Origin: Chthonomonas sp035294165
GTDB taxonomy: Bacteria; Armatimonadota; Chthonomonadetes; Chthonomonadales; Chthonomonadaceae
NCBI RefSeq assembly: GCF_035294165.1
Contig: NZ_DATGLN010000075.1
Location: 34,555-98,554, forward strand
DNA: 64,000 nt
Direction: 5' to 3'
In this document: in pieces, positions 45,658 through 53,591 of the stretch
Layout of the letters: each line of letters begins with the position of its first letter
Position numbering within the stretch: the first letter of the stretch is position 1
Notes under the pieces: model-generated
What the model saw: only the letters and a program-made list of their open reading frames with translations
Told to the model about the DNA's origin: nothing
Database searches by the model: none
Translations under genes and position numbers: made by a program

Positions 45658-46815
45658 ATGACGCATCAGGACGAAGTGGTTTATGAAGACATCGCGCTTC
45701 ATCCGCTCTATCGTCATCGTGAACAGGCCCTGCTCCACGCGCTTCTACAATCCATAGATTACGGCGTGTTGGTGAGCGGGCTTGACCGACAAGATATCGT
45801 GGCGAATAGACGCCTCGGTGAGCTTTTCTCTATTCCACCCCGCCTGGTGGTGGAGAGCGACCCGGACACGGTGCGCGCCTGGGCGCGATCACGGGTACGC
45901 CATCCGGCGCGGTTCGAGGTGATGATTCAGCGTGCCTATGCCGACCCCTACTTTACCGGCGAAGATGAGGTTGAGTTGCGTGAGACCCCGCCGCGTTTCC
46001 TCCGGCGGTTTACTGCACCGGTGCTGGATGCCCAGGGGAACCCTGTTGCCCGCCTTTGGACATTTCTGGATATTTCAGAGACCAAACGGCTGCAAGCGCA
46101 GGTGCGTCGCCGGCTGCACAAAACCACGCAAATTCTCCAAGAGACGAGGCGCCGCCTGCTAGAGGCCGAGAAACTGCGTGTGGTAGGAACCCTATCGGCA
46201 AGCGTGGCGCACGACATTCGCAACATTCTCTCCACCATGCGAATGGAGATCGAACAGTTGCCCTCTGAAAATGCCACTGCGCTCATCGAGCAGTTCCATC
46301 GGTTTGAGGTGCTGGCCCAACGACTGCTCGCCATGACCCATGCCGATGGGTGCTACCGGGAACAGGTCTCGCTTAACGATCGCATTCGGCATGTCGCGCC
46401 GCTTCTCGCCGCTCAGGCCGATTCCTGCAACGTAAACCTCTGCTATGATCTACAGGAGGGCTTGCCGGCCGTTCTTGGTGACCCAGTTCAGATAGATAGG
46501 CTGCTTATCAACCTATGTCTGAACGCCTTTCAGGCCATGGCCGCAGCAGGGGGCACCCTCACGTTGCGAACCTGTAGCAAGGGCGAGAAGGTCTATTTGG
46601 AGGTGCGCGATACGGGGCCGGGCATCGCGCCGGAGATAAAAAAGCAGATTTTTATGCCGTTTTTTACCACGCGCTCTGGAGGAACAGGGCTTGGGTTGTA
46701 CAACTGCAAGCGCATTGTATGTGAACATAACGGGCACATCACGGTGCGCAGCCGGCCGGGCAAGGGGGCCTGCTTTATCGTGATGCTGCCGGCTGCTGAG
46801 GGCGAAAATGGCTAG
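45658..46815 (+). CDS. PAS-domain sensor histidine kinase
   Basis: About 385 residues. The ATG at 45658 begins the recognisable protein. A PAS-like sensory region (about 20-150) contains LLQSIDYGVLVSG and ends in PARLWTFLDISETKRLQ. The HisKA segment has the phosphoacceptor in VAHDIRNILSTM. The HATPase has LINLCLNAFQAM, DTGPGIAPE and GGTGLGLYNCK. No membrane helix is seen, so it is cytosolic. The HATPase layout resembles NtrB/AtoS-type kinases. It overlaps the downstream regulator by eight bases. Confidence 0.88.
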   Translation: MTHQDEVVYEDIALHPLYRHREQALLHALLQSIDYGVLVSGLDRQDIVANRRLGELFSIPPRLVVESDPDTVRAWARSRVRHPARFEVMIQRAYADPYFTGEDEVELRETPPRFLRRFTAPVLDAQGNPVARLWTFLDISETKRLQAQVRRRLHKTTQILQETRRRLLEAEKLRVVGTLSASVAHDIRNILSTMRMEIEQLPSENATALIEQFHRFEVLAQRLLAMTHADGCYREQVSLNDRIRHVAPLLAAQADSCNVNLCYDLQEGLPAVLGDPVQIDRLLINLCLNAFQAMAAAGGTLTLRTCSKGEKVYLEVRDTGPGIAPEIKKQIFMPFFTTRSGGTGLGLYNCKRIVCEHNGHITVRSRPGKGACFIVMLPAAEGENG

Positions 46816-47500
46816 AATCTTGGTGATTGATGACGATTCGTTTTTGCTGCGCTCCCTCGAAAAGCTTATGCTTAGCGAAGGGTTCTTCTGCCAGTGCGCT
46901 TCAAGCGCTAGGGAGGCGCTGCACATTCTGGAAGGCGAGCCGTTCGACCTCGTTGTGCTCGACGTGGGGCTGCCGGATATGGACGGTTTTTCTTTATGCC
47001 GTCGCATTCGCCTGAAGCATCGTATGCCGGTGCTCTTTCTCTCGGCACGTGGCGAAAGCGCCGACCGTGTGGTGGGACTGGAGGTTGGAGCCGATGACTA
47101 CATCGTTAAACCTTTCACCCCACGCGAGTTTGTGGCCAGGGTGCGTGCCCAACTGCGTCGCGCAAACGAGTACAGCCGCCCGGTGGAAGCGCGAAACGAG
47201 ATTCGCATTGGCGACCTGGTCATGGATTTCGATCGGCACGACGCCTTCATCTCGGGAAAGCGTGCTCAACTCACCGAGCGAGAGTTTGAACTGCTAGCCC
47301 TCTTGGCGCGCAACGTGGATAAGGTACTCTCTTCGGAATGGATTTTTGAGAACGTTTGGGGGTTTCAGAGTGAAACAGGCCCCAAAACGTTGGCCGTTTA
47401 TGTGCGCCGTTTGCGCTGCAAAATCGAGGCCGACCCCGATCACCCCAAATACCTGCTCACGGTAAGAGGGTTCGGCTATCAGTTGGTGTTTCCATCCTAA
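46808..47500 (+). CDS. OmpR-family response regulator
   Basis: 230 residues. The receiver has VIDDDSFLL, the phosphoacceptor in VVLDVGLPD, and YIVKPFTPREF. The winged helix has LTEREFELLALLARN and V-Y-V-R-R-L-R-C-K-I-E, then LTVRGFGYQL. Translation is coupled to the kinase by overlap. Pairing an OmpR-type regulator with a kinase of NtrB appearance is unusual but not unique. Confidence 0.92.
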   Translation: MARILVIDDDSFLLRSLEKLMLSEGFFCQCASSAREALHILEGEPFDLVVLDVGLPDMDGFSLCRRIRLKHRMPVLFLSARGESADRVVGLEVGADDYIVKPFTPREFVARVRAQLRRANEYSRPVEARNEIRIGDLVMDFDRHDAFISGKRAQLTEREFELLALLARNVDKVLSSEWIFENVWGFQSETGPKTLAVYVRRLRCKIEADPDHPKYLLTVRGFGYQLVFPS

Positions 47501-47531
47501 CTTCCGTTGACGTGCCTTTGGGCGTTCTAGC

Positions 47532-48746
47532 CTACCAGCCTTTCAGTCGCTTTAACTGCGTGTAGGCCTCGTTGATCTCCTGCATTCTTCGTGTGGCAGC
47601 CTGTCTATCCGTCGGGCTAAGGTGGGCTGGCCTGTCCGGATGGCAAGATCGCGCCAGCTCTCGATGTTGGCGGGCGGCCTCTTCACGTGTGCAGTTTGGG
47701 CGTAAGTTCAACACTTTACAGCAGTCCGTTAGAGCGTCCCCACTTCCATAAGAAGGCGGTGGTCCCGATTGGGTATGCCGTCGTTGCTGCTGTTGGGAGG
47801 AGCCGCCAGAAGGCTGTGTTGTGGAAACGGCCTTATGCCACCCCGTTACAAACCGTTTTGCGCTTTCGTAAGAGCTGGTTAAAAACTCAAAAACAGCTCC
47901 ATCTGCAAACTCGAACCGCACACATCCATATTGAACGATGTGAACTCGATAGTTATCGGTGCTCCTGAAGTGCCGATCGGGCGATCCATCGCGATTAACA
48001 TATTTCCAAGTTACCCTTGAAACAATAGCATCCTTTGGCAGCAAGCCCTCTTCAGGATACTCTTCGGCCCTACAGATCACCTTGATCTGCCCATATTCGT
48101 AGGCTCGATAGTGTTTCGATTCGAAAAGATAAAGCTTATCCGGCAGGAAGCAGAGTGTGTGACCTCTGTTGGTTTTCAGGGTGAACACCTCCTGCGATTG
48201 ACTTGGCGTAATATGCACCATTAGGCCAAAGGGCGAACGACGACCGAGATAGGCGGGCTGACGCAATACCCGTGTAGTCATACCGGCATTTCTTTTCCAA
48301 TCTCCATGGTAGTGGCGACCGCAGATGTACCAGATATTGTCGGTTTCTAAGAGTATCATGAGAGCCGCATGCAGACGCTGCCAGCGTTTATGCGACAGGT
48401 CATTCAAGAAGTAACATAGGTGAAAGGCGTGCTCGCGGCGTTCCCAAGATGAGGTGATAAGATACAGGTAGACAAACAAAGGCAGCGCAGCCAACATAAC
48501 GAGCAGGTTTATAGATAGGGCCAAAAGCAGGCACAAGACACCGATGATAACGAGGCCCTGAGTCCAATACAGCGGCTGAGTTACGGCCTTGTTCAGGCGT
48601 TCGAGCGTGTCGGTAAACCCTCTATCGGGGGAGAGAGTACCCTGATGGGCGTTTGCGAGCGGTGGCGAGTAGAAGGGTGTAAGCCCTTGAAAACGTACCC
48701 AAGCGGCTTGTGTTTCCCTTATTGCGCTCTGCGGCTTCGTCTGCAA
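47532..48746 (-). CDS. Membrane protein with C-terminal DnaJ domain
   Basis: 404 residues. The TTG start has AGGAGG 8 bases upstream. Two adjacent hydrophobic segments lie near residues 63-100 (LVIIGVLCLLLALSINLLVM and following). A beta-rich middle part follows, then a C-terminal J domain (about 335-404) with the HPD motif in ARSCHPDRP. J domains stimulate Hsp70 ATPase activity, so this protein may recruit DnaK to the membrane. The middle region does not match a known family. It meets the response regulator tail to tail. Confidence 0.78.
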   Translation of the reverse strand: MQTKPQSAIRETQAAWVRFQGLTPFYSPPLANAHQGTLSPDRGFTDTLERLNKAVTQPLYWTQGLVIIGVLCLLLALSINLLVMLAALPLFVYLYLITSSWERREHAFHLCYFLNDLSHKRWQRLHAALMILLETDNIWYICGRHYHGDWKRNAGMTTRVLRQPAYLGRRSPFGLMVHITPSQSQEVFTLKTNRGHTLCFLPDKLYLFESKHYRAYEYGQIKVICRAEEYPEEGLLPKDAIVSRVTWKYVNRDGSPDRHFRSTDNYRVHIVQYGCVRFEFADGAVFEFLTSSYESAKRFVTGWHKAVSTTQPSGGSSQQQQRRHTQSGPPPSYGSGDALTDCCKVLNLRPNCTREEAARQHRELARSCHPDRPAHLSPTDRQAATRRMQEINEAYTQLKRLKGW

Positions 48747-48842
48747 CGGTTTCGCCTCCTTTAGGTTGAAAGTCGGTCACTGATAATAATAACTTTTTTG
48801 GGTGGTTAAGCGGAAACGATTTCTTTGGTAGGCCCTTACCTC

Positions 48843-48872
48843 TTGACAACTGAAGGAGAGGTAGAGTATTAT
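48843..48872 (+). promoter_or_regulatory. Promoter of the arsR-like gene
   Basis: TTGACA (48843-48848) and TATTAT (48867-48872) with an 18-base spacer. The -10 box overlaps the operator-like inverted repeat. Confidence 0.75.
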
Positions 48873-48897
48873 CATATCGGAAAATCTCGATACGATA
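48870..48897 (+). promoter_or_regulatory. Operator-like inverted repeat at the ArsR promoter
   Basis: TATCATATCG (48870-48879) and CGATACGATA (48888-48897) are inverses with one mismatch and an eight-base spacer. Its place over the -10 box and start site is that of an ArsR/SmtB autoregulatory operator. Confidence 0.68.
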
Positions 48898-48906
48898 GAA
48901 GTCGAA

Positions 48907-49296
48907 ATGAACGATCTTCTGCTTTTTGCCAAGGCGATTTCAGACCCCATTCGGCTTCGCATTCTCTATGCGTTGCAGGAGGGGGAACTATGCGTTTGCG
49001 AGCTGGCCGATGCGTTGGAGCTGCGCCAGTCCACGCTTTCCACGCACCTACAGATCATCCGTCAGGCCGGGCTTGTGCAGACACGGCGTGAGGGCAAGTG
49101 GGTCTACTACGCTTTGGAGCCGGAAGCGCGTCCACTGCTTGATGTGCTGTTTTCTGCCTATCGCAACTCTTTGGAAGCGGATAGGCGGTTAAAGCGGGAT
49201 GCCGAACGCATTCAGCAGCGACTTGCCATGCGCGAGTGTGGCTGCTGTGTGTTGGGGTTTTATCAGTTGGAAAGGAAAGGAGGTGAAGAGAGATGA
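48907..49296 (+). CDS. ArsR/SmtB-family metal-sensing repressor
   Basis: 129 residues. The winged helix-turn-helix (about 10-85) contains FAKAISDPIRLRILYAL and STLSTHLQIIRQAGLV. The Cys pair in GELCVCELADAL is at the alpha-3 position used by ArsR for As(III)/Sb(III) or by CadC-like proteins. An extra Cys set lies in RECGCCVLG near the C-terminus. It probably represses itself and the overlapping peptide gene (ATGA at 49293-49296) until metal or metalloid binds. The metal is not certain. Confidence 0.88.
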   Translation: MNDLLLFAKAISDPIRLRILYALQEGELCVCELADALELRQSTLSTHLQIIRQAGLVQTRREGKWVYYALEPEARPLLDVLFSAYRNSLEADRRLKRDAERIQQRLAMRECGCCVLGFYQLERKGGEER

Positions 49297-49502
49297 AACC
49301 GATCGGGATTGTTGTAACCGTAAGCGCTCTTCTTGCGATGCCTATGCCCTTCGCAGTAGCACAACCACGAGCAACGCACAAGATGGAGGTGCGCCATAGG
49401 AAGGCACCACAGGTTCAGGTGACAAAAGCGGTGAGGCAAAAGGGCTCTCATTGTCCACCAACCTGCCCGCAATGCTGCCCGCCGTGCCCGGAGTGCCCCT
49501 AG
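49293..49502 (+). CDS. Tiny exported Cys/Pro-rich peptide, ArsR-linked
   Basis: 69 residues. A signal peptide (KPIGIVVTVSALLAMPMPFA) precedes a basic linker and a C-terminal Cys/Pro cluster (HCPPTCPQCCPPCPECP) with six Cys in 17 residues. The repeated C-P-x-C spacing suggests metal or metalloid binding outside the cytoplasm. AGGAGG of the upstream gene's end serves as ribosome site. Coupling to an ArsR repressor supports metal inducibility. No known family was recognised. Confidence 0.7.
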   Translation: MKPIGIVVTVSALLAMPMPFAVAQPRATHKMEVRHRKAPQVQVTKAVRQKGSHCPPTCPQCCPPCPECP

Positions 49503-49535
49503 GTAGCTAGCAATAGGCGAGTAAGCAGGCGCTCT

Positions 49536-49582
49536 GTTTTAGAGCAAGTTGGCAGAGCAAGCTTGTCTTGCTCGCCCTCTAT
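49536..49582 (+). repeat. Direct repeat, first copy
   Basis: 47 bp beginning GTTTTAGAGCAAG and ending CGCCCTCTAT. It includes a 7-bp hairpin (GAGCAAG with CTTGCTC, 49555-49573). The second copy at 49694 is about 80% similar by eye, and its hairpin is damaged. Confidence 0.6.
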
Positions 49583-49693
49583 TGCTTTCATTCGTCCTCA
49601 CGGATAGCAATGCAGAAACCAGAGAGCTAGGTGCTCAAGGTAACCTTATTGGCTGCTGAGGAGGGTGGGGCTGCAGAAACTGCCAACTTCGCG

Positions 49694-49740
49694 GTTTTAG
49701 AGCAAGCTAGCAGAATGAGCCTATCTTGTTCGCCCCCTAT
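49694..49740 (+). repeat. Direct repeat, second copy
   Basis: 47 bp beginning GTTTTAGAGCAAG and ending CGCCCCCTAT, 158 bases after the first copy. Confidence 0.6.
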
Positions 49741-49823
49741 CCCATCCTTTCCCCCGGTTCGGGAGAAAGGGGGCGGTTGTGTTGAGTTCGCGAAGGAAAG
49801 GTTATCATAAGAGACTGTCTGTA

Positions 49824-49847
49824 GGGGTAGGCCTTGTGCCTCCCCTT
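49824..49847 (+). repeat. Palindromic repeat, GGGGTAGGC-CTTGT-GCCTCCCC type
   Basis: A member of the dispersed palindrome family (34306, 36383, 53083). The stem has one bulged T. Confidence 0.62.
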
Positions 49848-50230
49848 CCATAGCCTACCTTCTGTATGTAAAACAGGCCGCAAAGGCACCGTTCGCTAGG
49901 CTAGGACGCTCACCGCGAGGTGCCCCTAAGGGCGTTCATGCTTTCGATGTGATAGTTTCCTTGGCCATAGGCGCAATGGGATTTTTTCGTGGTTTTTGAC
50001 GGTATATTGATATATCGCACTTACCAAGGGCTGCATTGCCTTTAAGCTCTTTTTCGACTCAATAGCAACTCTATTTCATGCAGGTTCGCTCGTGATGTCT
50101 GAGGGCCTATCTTAGGGACGACTCGGTTGCCTTCTACGGCGCCGGTCGGCGAAGATGAGACCTCCTCGTGTTCTCGCCCGAGTGGCATCCGCTCGACAAG
50201 AAGGTTGTATGTAGGAGGTAGACGCAAACC

Positions 50231-50473
50231 GTGAAACACTGGATCATCGAGACCCACGCCGGGCAGAGTGTTCTAATCCACTACTGCCGCTATGCAGAAA
50301 ACGGTATCGGTAAAGAGGTGCTACGCCAAGATATCGGCGGTGGCTATGTGCGCTGCGATCTGTGCGGAGAAAAGTTCCTTCCCCCCACCCAACCGCATCA
50401 TCCCCGCCTTATTCTGAAACTGCAGCCTCTCCTGGAAGACTCGATTGCGGAAGAGGAGGTTGCCTCATTCTGA
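50231..50473 (+). CDS. Hypothetical small protein with C-x-x-C
   Basis: 80 residues from a GTG start with AGGAGG about 13 bases upstream. A C-D-L-C-G-E-K pattern near residue 42 may form half a zinc site with the His-rich stretch that follows (QPHHPR). The sequence composition is protein-like and codon use is normal. No family is recognised. Confidence 0.5.
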   Translation: MKHWIIETHAGQSVLIHYCRYAENGIGKEVLRQDIGGGYVRCDLCGEKFLPPTQPHHPRLILKLQPLLEDSIAEEEVASF

Positions 50474-50631
50474 GTATTCAACTCTCACTTACTGTGTGCG
50501 GATAATTTTTGCGGCTGCGCATGTGTTTCTCTCGAAAAGAGCGACTCTCTTAGAGGGAAAGGAACGGGCTTTTGTGCCAAAATGAAGCGGTTCGCTCATA
50601 ACACCCTAACACCGTTGAGAAGGAGATGTTT

Positions 50632-51087
50632 ATGGAGACAACCACGCCCGTCGTGGTAAATGGCTCAAGCTGGAATCAGTTCATCAAGTTTTGCATTGTG
50701 GGCGCCTCAAGCACCGTAATAGATGCCGGTCTGTTCAATCTGCTACATCTGGCTTTTGGCCTCCATCCTTATTTTGCCCGCACCCTTTCATTCTCTGTGG
50801 CCGTCATCAACGGCTTTATATGGAACAGCCTATGGACTTTTCGCGGCCTCGGCAGCGGCTCGCGCCACGCGCAGTTCGTAAAGTTCGCCGCCATCAATGT
50901 TGTAGGACTTTTTCTCAATCTCCTCATCATGAGTGTGGTCTACTATCTGTTGAGCGGTCATCTGCCTCGCGCTCACGATCATGCCCCGTTGCGAATTAAT
51001 ATCGCGCTAGGAGCCGCCATTGTGGTGGTGGCCTTTTGGAACTTCGGCGCCAATAAATACTGGACGTTTCGAGGCGTGCGTCAGTAG
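50632..51087 (+). CDS. GtrA-family membrane protein
   Basis: About 151 residues with four hydrophobic segments. GtrA-like proteins are small membrane proteins thought to move lipid-linked sugars, such as bactoprenyl-linked glucose, across the membrane. Signatures are FCIVGASSTVIDAGLFNLL, INGFIWNSLWTF and the C-terminal N-F-G-A-N-K-Y-W-T-F. The ATG at 50632 has GGAG six bases before it. The upstream ATG at 50626 would lie on top of the ribosome site. The end overlaps nadE. Confidence 0.88.
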   Translation: METTTPVVVNGSSWNQFIKFCIVGASSTVIDAGLFNLLHLAFGLHPYFARTLSFSVAVINGFIWNSLWTFRGLGSGSRHAQFVKFAAINVVGLFLNLLIMSVVYYLLSGHLPRAHDHAPLRINIALGAAIVVVAFWNFGANKYWTFRGVRQ

Positions 51088-51962
51088 TCTACCGGACGCA
51101 GATAGTAGTCGTTGATGGAGGTTGAGGAGATCATGGCCGTAGTTGGCAAGTGCCGTTTCCAGTGGGTAGAGTCCAGCCGTCCTTTCACCAACTTCACCTC
51201 CTCCTCGGTAAACCCCATTTCCAGCAGGCGGGCGGGCGGGTAGCCACGCAGCAGGAAATAGAGAATGCGGTCGGCTTTCTGGTAGGAGATGCCGAAATCG
51301 CCTTCGTCCGTCTGCCCCACAATAAGGTCGGCCGAGGCCGGCTTATTCACGATGACCTCAGGCACACCCACATAACGCGCAAGTTGCCAAACTTGGGTTT
51401 TGTAGAGGTCGCCTAGCGGGTTGATAGGCGGAGAATCGTCGGCATGCCAGGTAAAGTAACCCAGCAGGCGCTCGCTTTTATTGCCGGTTCCCACCGGCAG
51501 GGTTCCCAATTTCTGGCTTTGGTCGAAGAGCACGATCATGCGCATGCGCGCCATCACATTGCCCCGACGCCGTGGGTCGGCATCGGGAGCATATTTTAAA
51601 TAGCCATCCACCGCATCGGTAATAGGGATGGTCTCCATGCAGATGCCGGTCACTTCGGCTACAAGCGCTGCATGTTCGAGGCTCTCCTGCGAAGAGGTTT
51701 TGTAAGGCATGCGAATGCCGAGCACGTTTTTGGGGCCAAGCGCCTTTGCCAATAAGAAGGCCACCAACGACGAGTCGACCCCACCCGAAATTCCCACAAC
51801 TGCCTGGTGAAACCCACGGCGTCGGACGATCTCATCTTGGAGAAAGGCAACCAGCCAATCGGCCAACAGCGGTGCGTTGATCTGCAGAATGTCTTCCGTC
51901 TCTGCTGTCAGAGGTTTGGCACAGATAATAGGTAGTCGTTGACGTTCCTGCTGCATAGGCAT
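51081..51962 (-). CDS. nadE: NAD+ synthase
   Basis: 293 residues. NadE amidates deamido-NAD to NAD in the last step of NAD synthesis. The PP-loop SGGVDSSLVAFL binds ATP. GTGNKSERLLGYFTWHADDSPPINPLGDLYKTQVWQLA is a family hallmark (quoted here only as short pieces: GTGNKSERLLGYF and ADDSPPINPLGDL). It lacks its own glutaminase domain. The amidase encoded directly upstream probably supplies ammonia. It starts where that gene ends (no gap). Confidence 0.93.
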   Translation of the reverse strand: MPMQQERQRLPIICAKPLTAETEDILQINAPLLADWLVAFLQDEIVRRRGFHQAVVGISGGVDSSLVAFLLAKALGPKNVLGIRMPYKTSSQESLEHAALVAEVTGICMETIPITDAVDGYLKYAPDADPRRRGNVMARMRMIVLFDQSQKLGTLPVGTGNKSERLLGYFTWHADDSPPINPLGDLYKTQVWQLARYVGVPEVIVNKPASADLIVGQTDEGDFGISYQKADRILYFLLRGYPPARLLEMGFTEEEVKLVKGRLDSTHWKRHLPTTAMISSTSINDYYLRPVDY

Positions 51963-52910
51963 CTACTCCCTGTGCACCCGTTGTGCGGCCACATCTAACT
52001 CCGCAACCACATCGCCAAGATTGGCTTCGAGGTCGGCCAAAAGAGGTGAGGTGGCACGGGCAATGGCGACATCTTCTCTGTCTATGGTGGCCGTCACGAT
52101 GCACTCATCTCGGTCGGAGCCGATAACCAAACACTGCCCCCAAGGGTCTACCACCTGTGAAGAGCCGGTAAAACCCTTGCCTCCCTCAAACCCCACCAGT
52201 CCTGCATAGACCACCCAAATGCCATGTTCAGAGGCGATGGCGGGAAGGAGAATGTTGTAATGGGCGATATTGCCCACATTCTTGCCGGTGAACTCACGCC
52301 CGGGCGAGGCGCTGGGAATGTAGAGAATCTGCGCTCCCTTGAGAGCTACAATGGTTGAGGAGACCGAGTGCCAAATATCTTCACAAATGAGTATGGCGGC
52401 ACGCCCAAAACGGGTATCGAAAGCGCGAAAGGTGCGGCCACGAGAGACAAAGCGCTTTTCGTCGAAGACACCGTAGGTAGGCAGAAAGAACTTTCGGTGC
52501 ACATGCTTTAGTCCCGGCTCAACGGCAGAAGAGGGCGCTGCCAAGGTGGCGTAGAGAGCGCTGTTGTAGTAGCGCCCGTCCCATAGCTCATAGAAGCCCA
52601 GCACAATGTCGAGGCAAGCTTCCGAGCGATGAACCCGTTCGCGGTAGAGCCGTAGCAGATCGGCATACACGGTTTCGGCAGGGCGTGCTACCTCCCGCAC
52701 GCCCCCCTCTAAAAAGTAGCCGGAGAGCACCGTTTCCGGCAGAACAAGCACATCGGTGTGTGGCAGCTCCTCCTCCAACTGCGAGAAGAGGTCGGCCACC
52801 CGCTGCAAATTCGTCTCGTAGTGCCCTTTGGTGGGTTTGATCTGCGCTATCGCCAAATGTAGCTTGGTCACCGTATTATGCCTCTCACTCATTTTACCTT
52901 GCGTTTTCAT
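51963..52910 (-). CDS. Carbon-nitrogen hydrolase, probable glutaminase partner of NadE
   Basis: 315 residues of the nitrilase superfamily. The Glu-Lys-Cys triad is visible: Glu in LPETVLSGYF, Lys in VHRKFFLPTYG, Cys in AILICEDIWHS. These segments match the N-terminal glutaminase domain of glutamine-dependent NAD synthetases. Its gene abuts nadE without a gap, so a two-subunit glutamine-dependent NAD synthetase is likely. GAAGGAACC precedes the ATG. Confidence 0.87.
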   Translation of the reverse strand: MKTQGKMSERHNTVTKLHLAIAQIKPTKGHYETNLQRVADLFSQLEEELPHTDVLVLPETVLSGYFLEGGVREVARPAETVYADLLRLYRERVHRSEACLDIVLGFYELWDGRYYNSALYATLAAPSSAVEPGLKHVHRKFFLPTYGVFDEKRFVSRGRTFRAFDTRFGRAAILICEDIWHSVSSTIVALKGAQILYIPSASPGREFTGKNVGNIAHYNILLPAIASEHGIWVVYAGLVGFEGGKGFTGSSQVVDPWGQCLVIGSDRDECIVTATIDREDVAIARATSPLLADLEANLGDVVAELDVAAQRVHRE

Positions 52911-53082
52911 TGCCGGTTCCTTCTAGCTAATATACAACGGCAGAAACATGACTCTGTGGCACTCTGCTCCGATTAGCAGGAGGGTGCAAGGGGATGAGGC
53001 CGTCAAACGAAGCGACGCGTTAGTAAATAAGATATCCTCGTCTTAAATAGGGCGAGTTACGCCTGATGGGGATGGGCTGTAT

Positions 53083-53103
53083 GGGTAGGCACAAGGCCTA
53101 CCC
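53083..53103 (-). repeat. Palindromic repeat, perfect 8-bp stem
   Basis: GGGTAGGC (53083-53090), loop ACAAG, GCCTACCC (53096-53103), trailing TTCTG. It is the best-conserved member of the family also at 34306, 36383 and 49824. Confidence 0.7.
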
Positions 53104-53242
53104 TTCTGTTTGTTGCGCGGATCGGAAGTGAAGTGGTTTCAAGAGAGGGCTCCGCGCCATTGCATGAGAGAATATGTTATTATAGATGCTAACTTCGTCG
53201 GAACTGGGTTATTTGTAACCCTTGTTTTGAGCGTAAGTTGAC

Positions 53243-53375
53243 GTGGCACCGGCGTTTCGGCGTCAATGCCGACGGTGCTGCGCACTGCGCCTTTCTCAAG
53301 GCCGACGCCCTCCCCCTCAAGGCCGACGCCCTCCCCCTCAAGGCCGACGCCCTCCCCCTCAGTGAGGATTGAAAC
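53243..53375 (+). repeat. Dispersed repeat copy C, expanded
   Basis: It starts GTGGCACCGGCG and ends GTGAGGATTGAAAC, the reverse orientation of copy A at 11905. The middle holds an extra GTGCTGCGCACTGCGCC segment and a tandem array, so it is 133 bp against 58 bp for copy A. Confidence 0.75.
53295..53357 (+). repeat. Tandem array of a 21-bp unit, three perfect copies
   Basis: Units CTCAAGGCCGACGCCCTCCC plus C at 53295-53315, 53316-53336 and 53337-53357 are identical. The unit is the core of the dispersed repeat, so the array is a local expansion. Confidence 0.9.
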
Positions 53376-53556
53376 GAGAAGAGGACGCCGGGGAAGAAAA
53401 AATGCGTGGCTCTTGCACGAGGGTTGAGGGGCAAGGTGGAAGCAGGTATCTTTCGGTCTCCGGTCATAGACCTTCAGATCGTTCGTCCCTCTATTTCAAG
53501 CAAGTGTGTGCAAGAGCCACGCCACGCGAGCCTTAGGTTAAGTTCCCTTCTACTCG

Positions 53557-53580
53557 CAAAATGGGAGCGACTGCTCCCAT
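53557..53580 (-). terminator. Terminator of the ferritin-like gene
   Basis: An 8-bp perfect stem ATGGGAGC/GCTCCCAT (53561-53568 with 53573-53580). On the minus strand it is followed by TTTTGC. It lies 11 bases after the stop codon. Confidence 0.8.
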
Positions 53581-53591
53581 CTTCCGAGCTG

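Larger units (their letters stand above)
49503..50230. other. Gene-free stretch with repeats
   Basis: About 730 bases with no convincing gene on either strand. It holds a pair of 47-bp degenerate direct repeats (49536-49582 and 49694-49740), a GC-rich hairpin near 49746-49770 and a dispersed palindrome at 49824-49847. The rest shows no obvious structure. Confidence 0.55.
52911..53591. other. Gene-free stretch rich in repeats
   Basis: About 680 bases between two minus-strand genes. It contains a dispersed palindrome (53083), the expanded dispersed repeat with a 21-bp tandem array (53243-53375) and the terminator of the ferritin-like gene (53557). Frames that cross it are products of the repeats. 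No gene is seen. Confidence 0.6.

Noticed and set aside
49536..49740. GTTTTAGAGC resembling a Cas9 repeat or tracrRNA start
   Set aside because: Two copies only, no cas9, no matching anti-repeat. The match is ten bases and probably chance.
53189..53467. Open frame across the tandem repeat
   Set aside because: Its protein consists of the repeat (R-G-R-A-S-A-L units) and has no other features.
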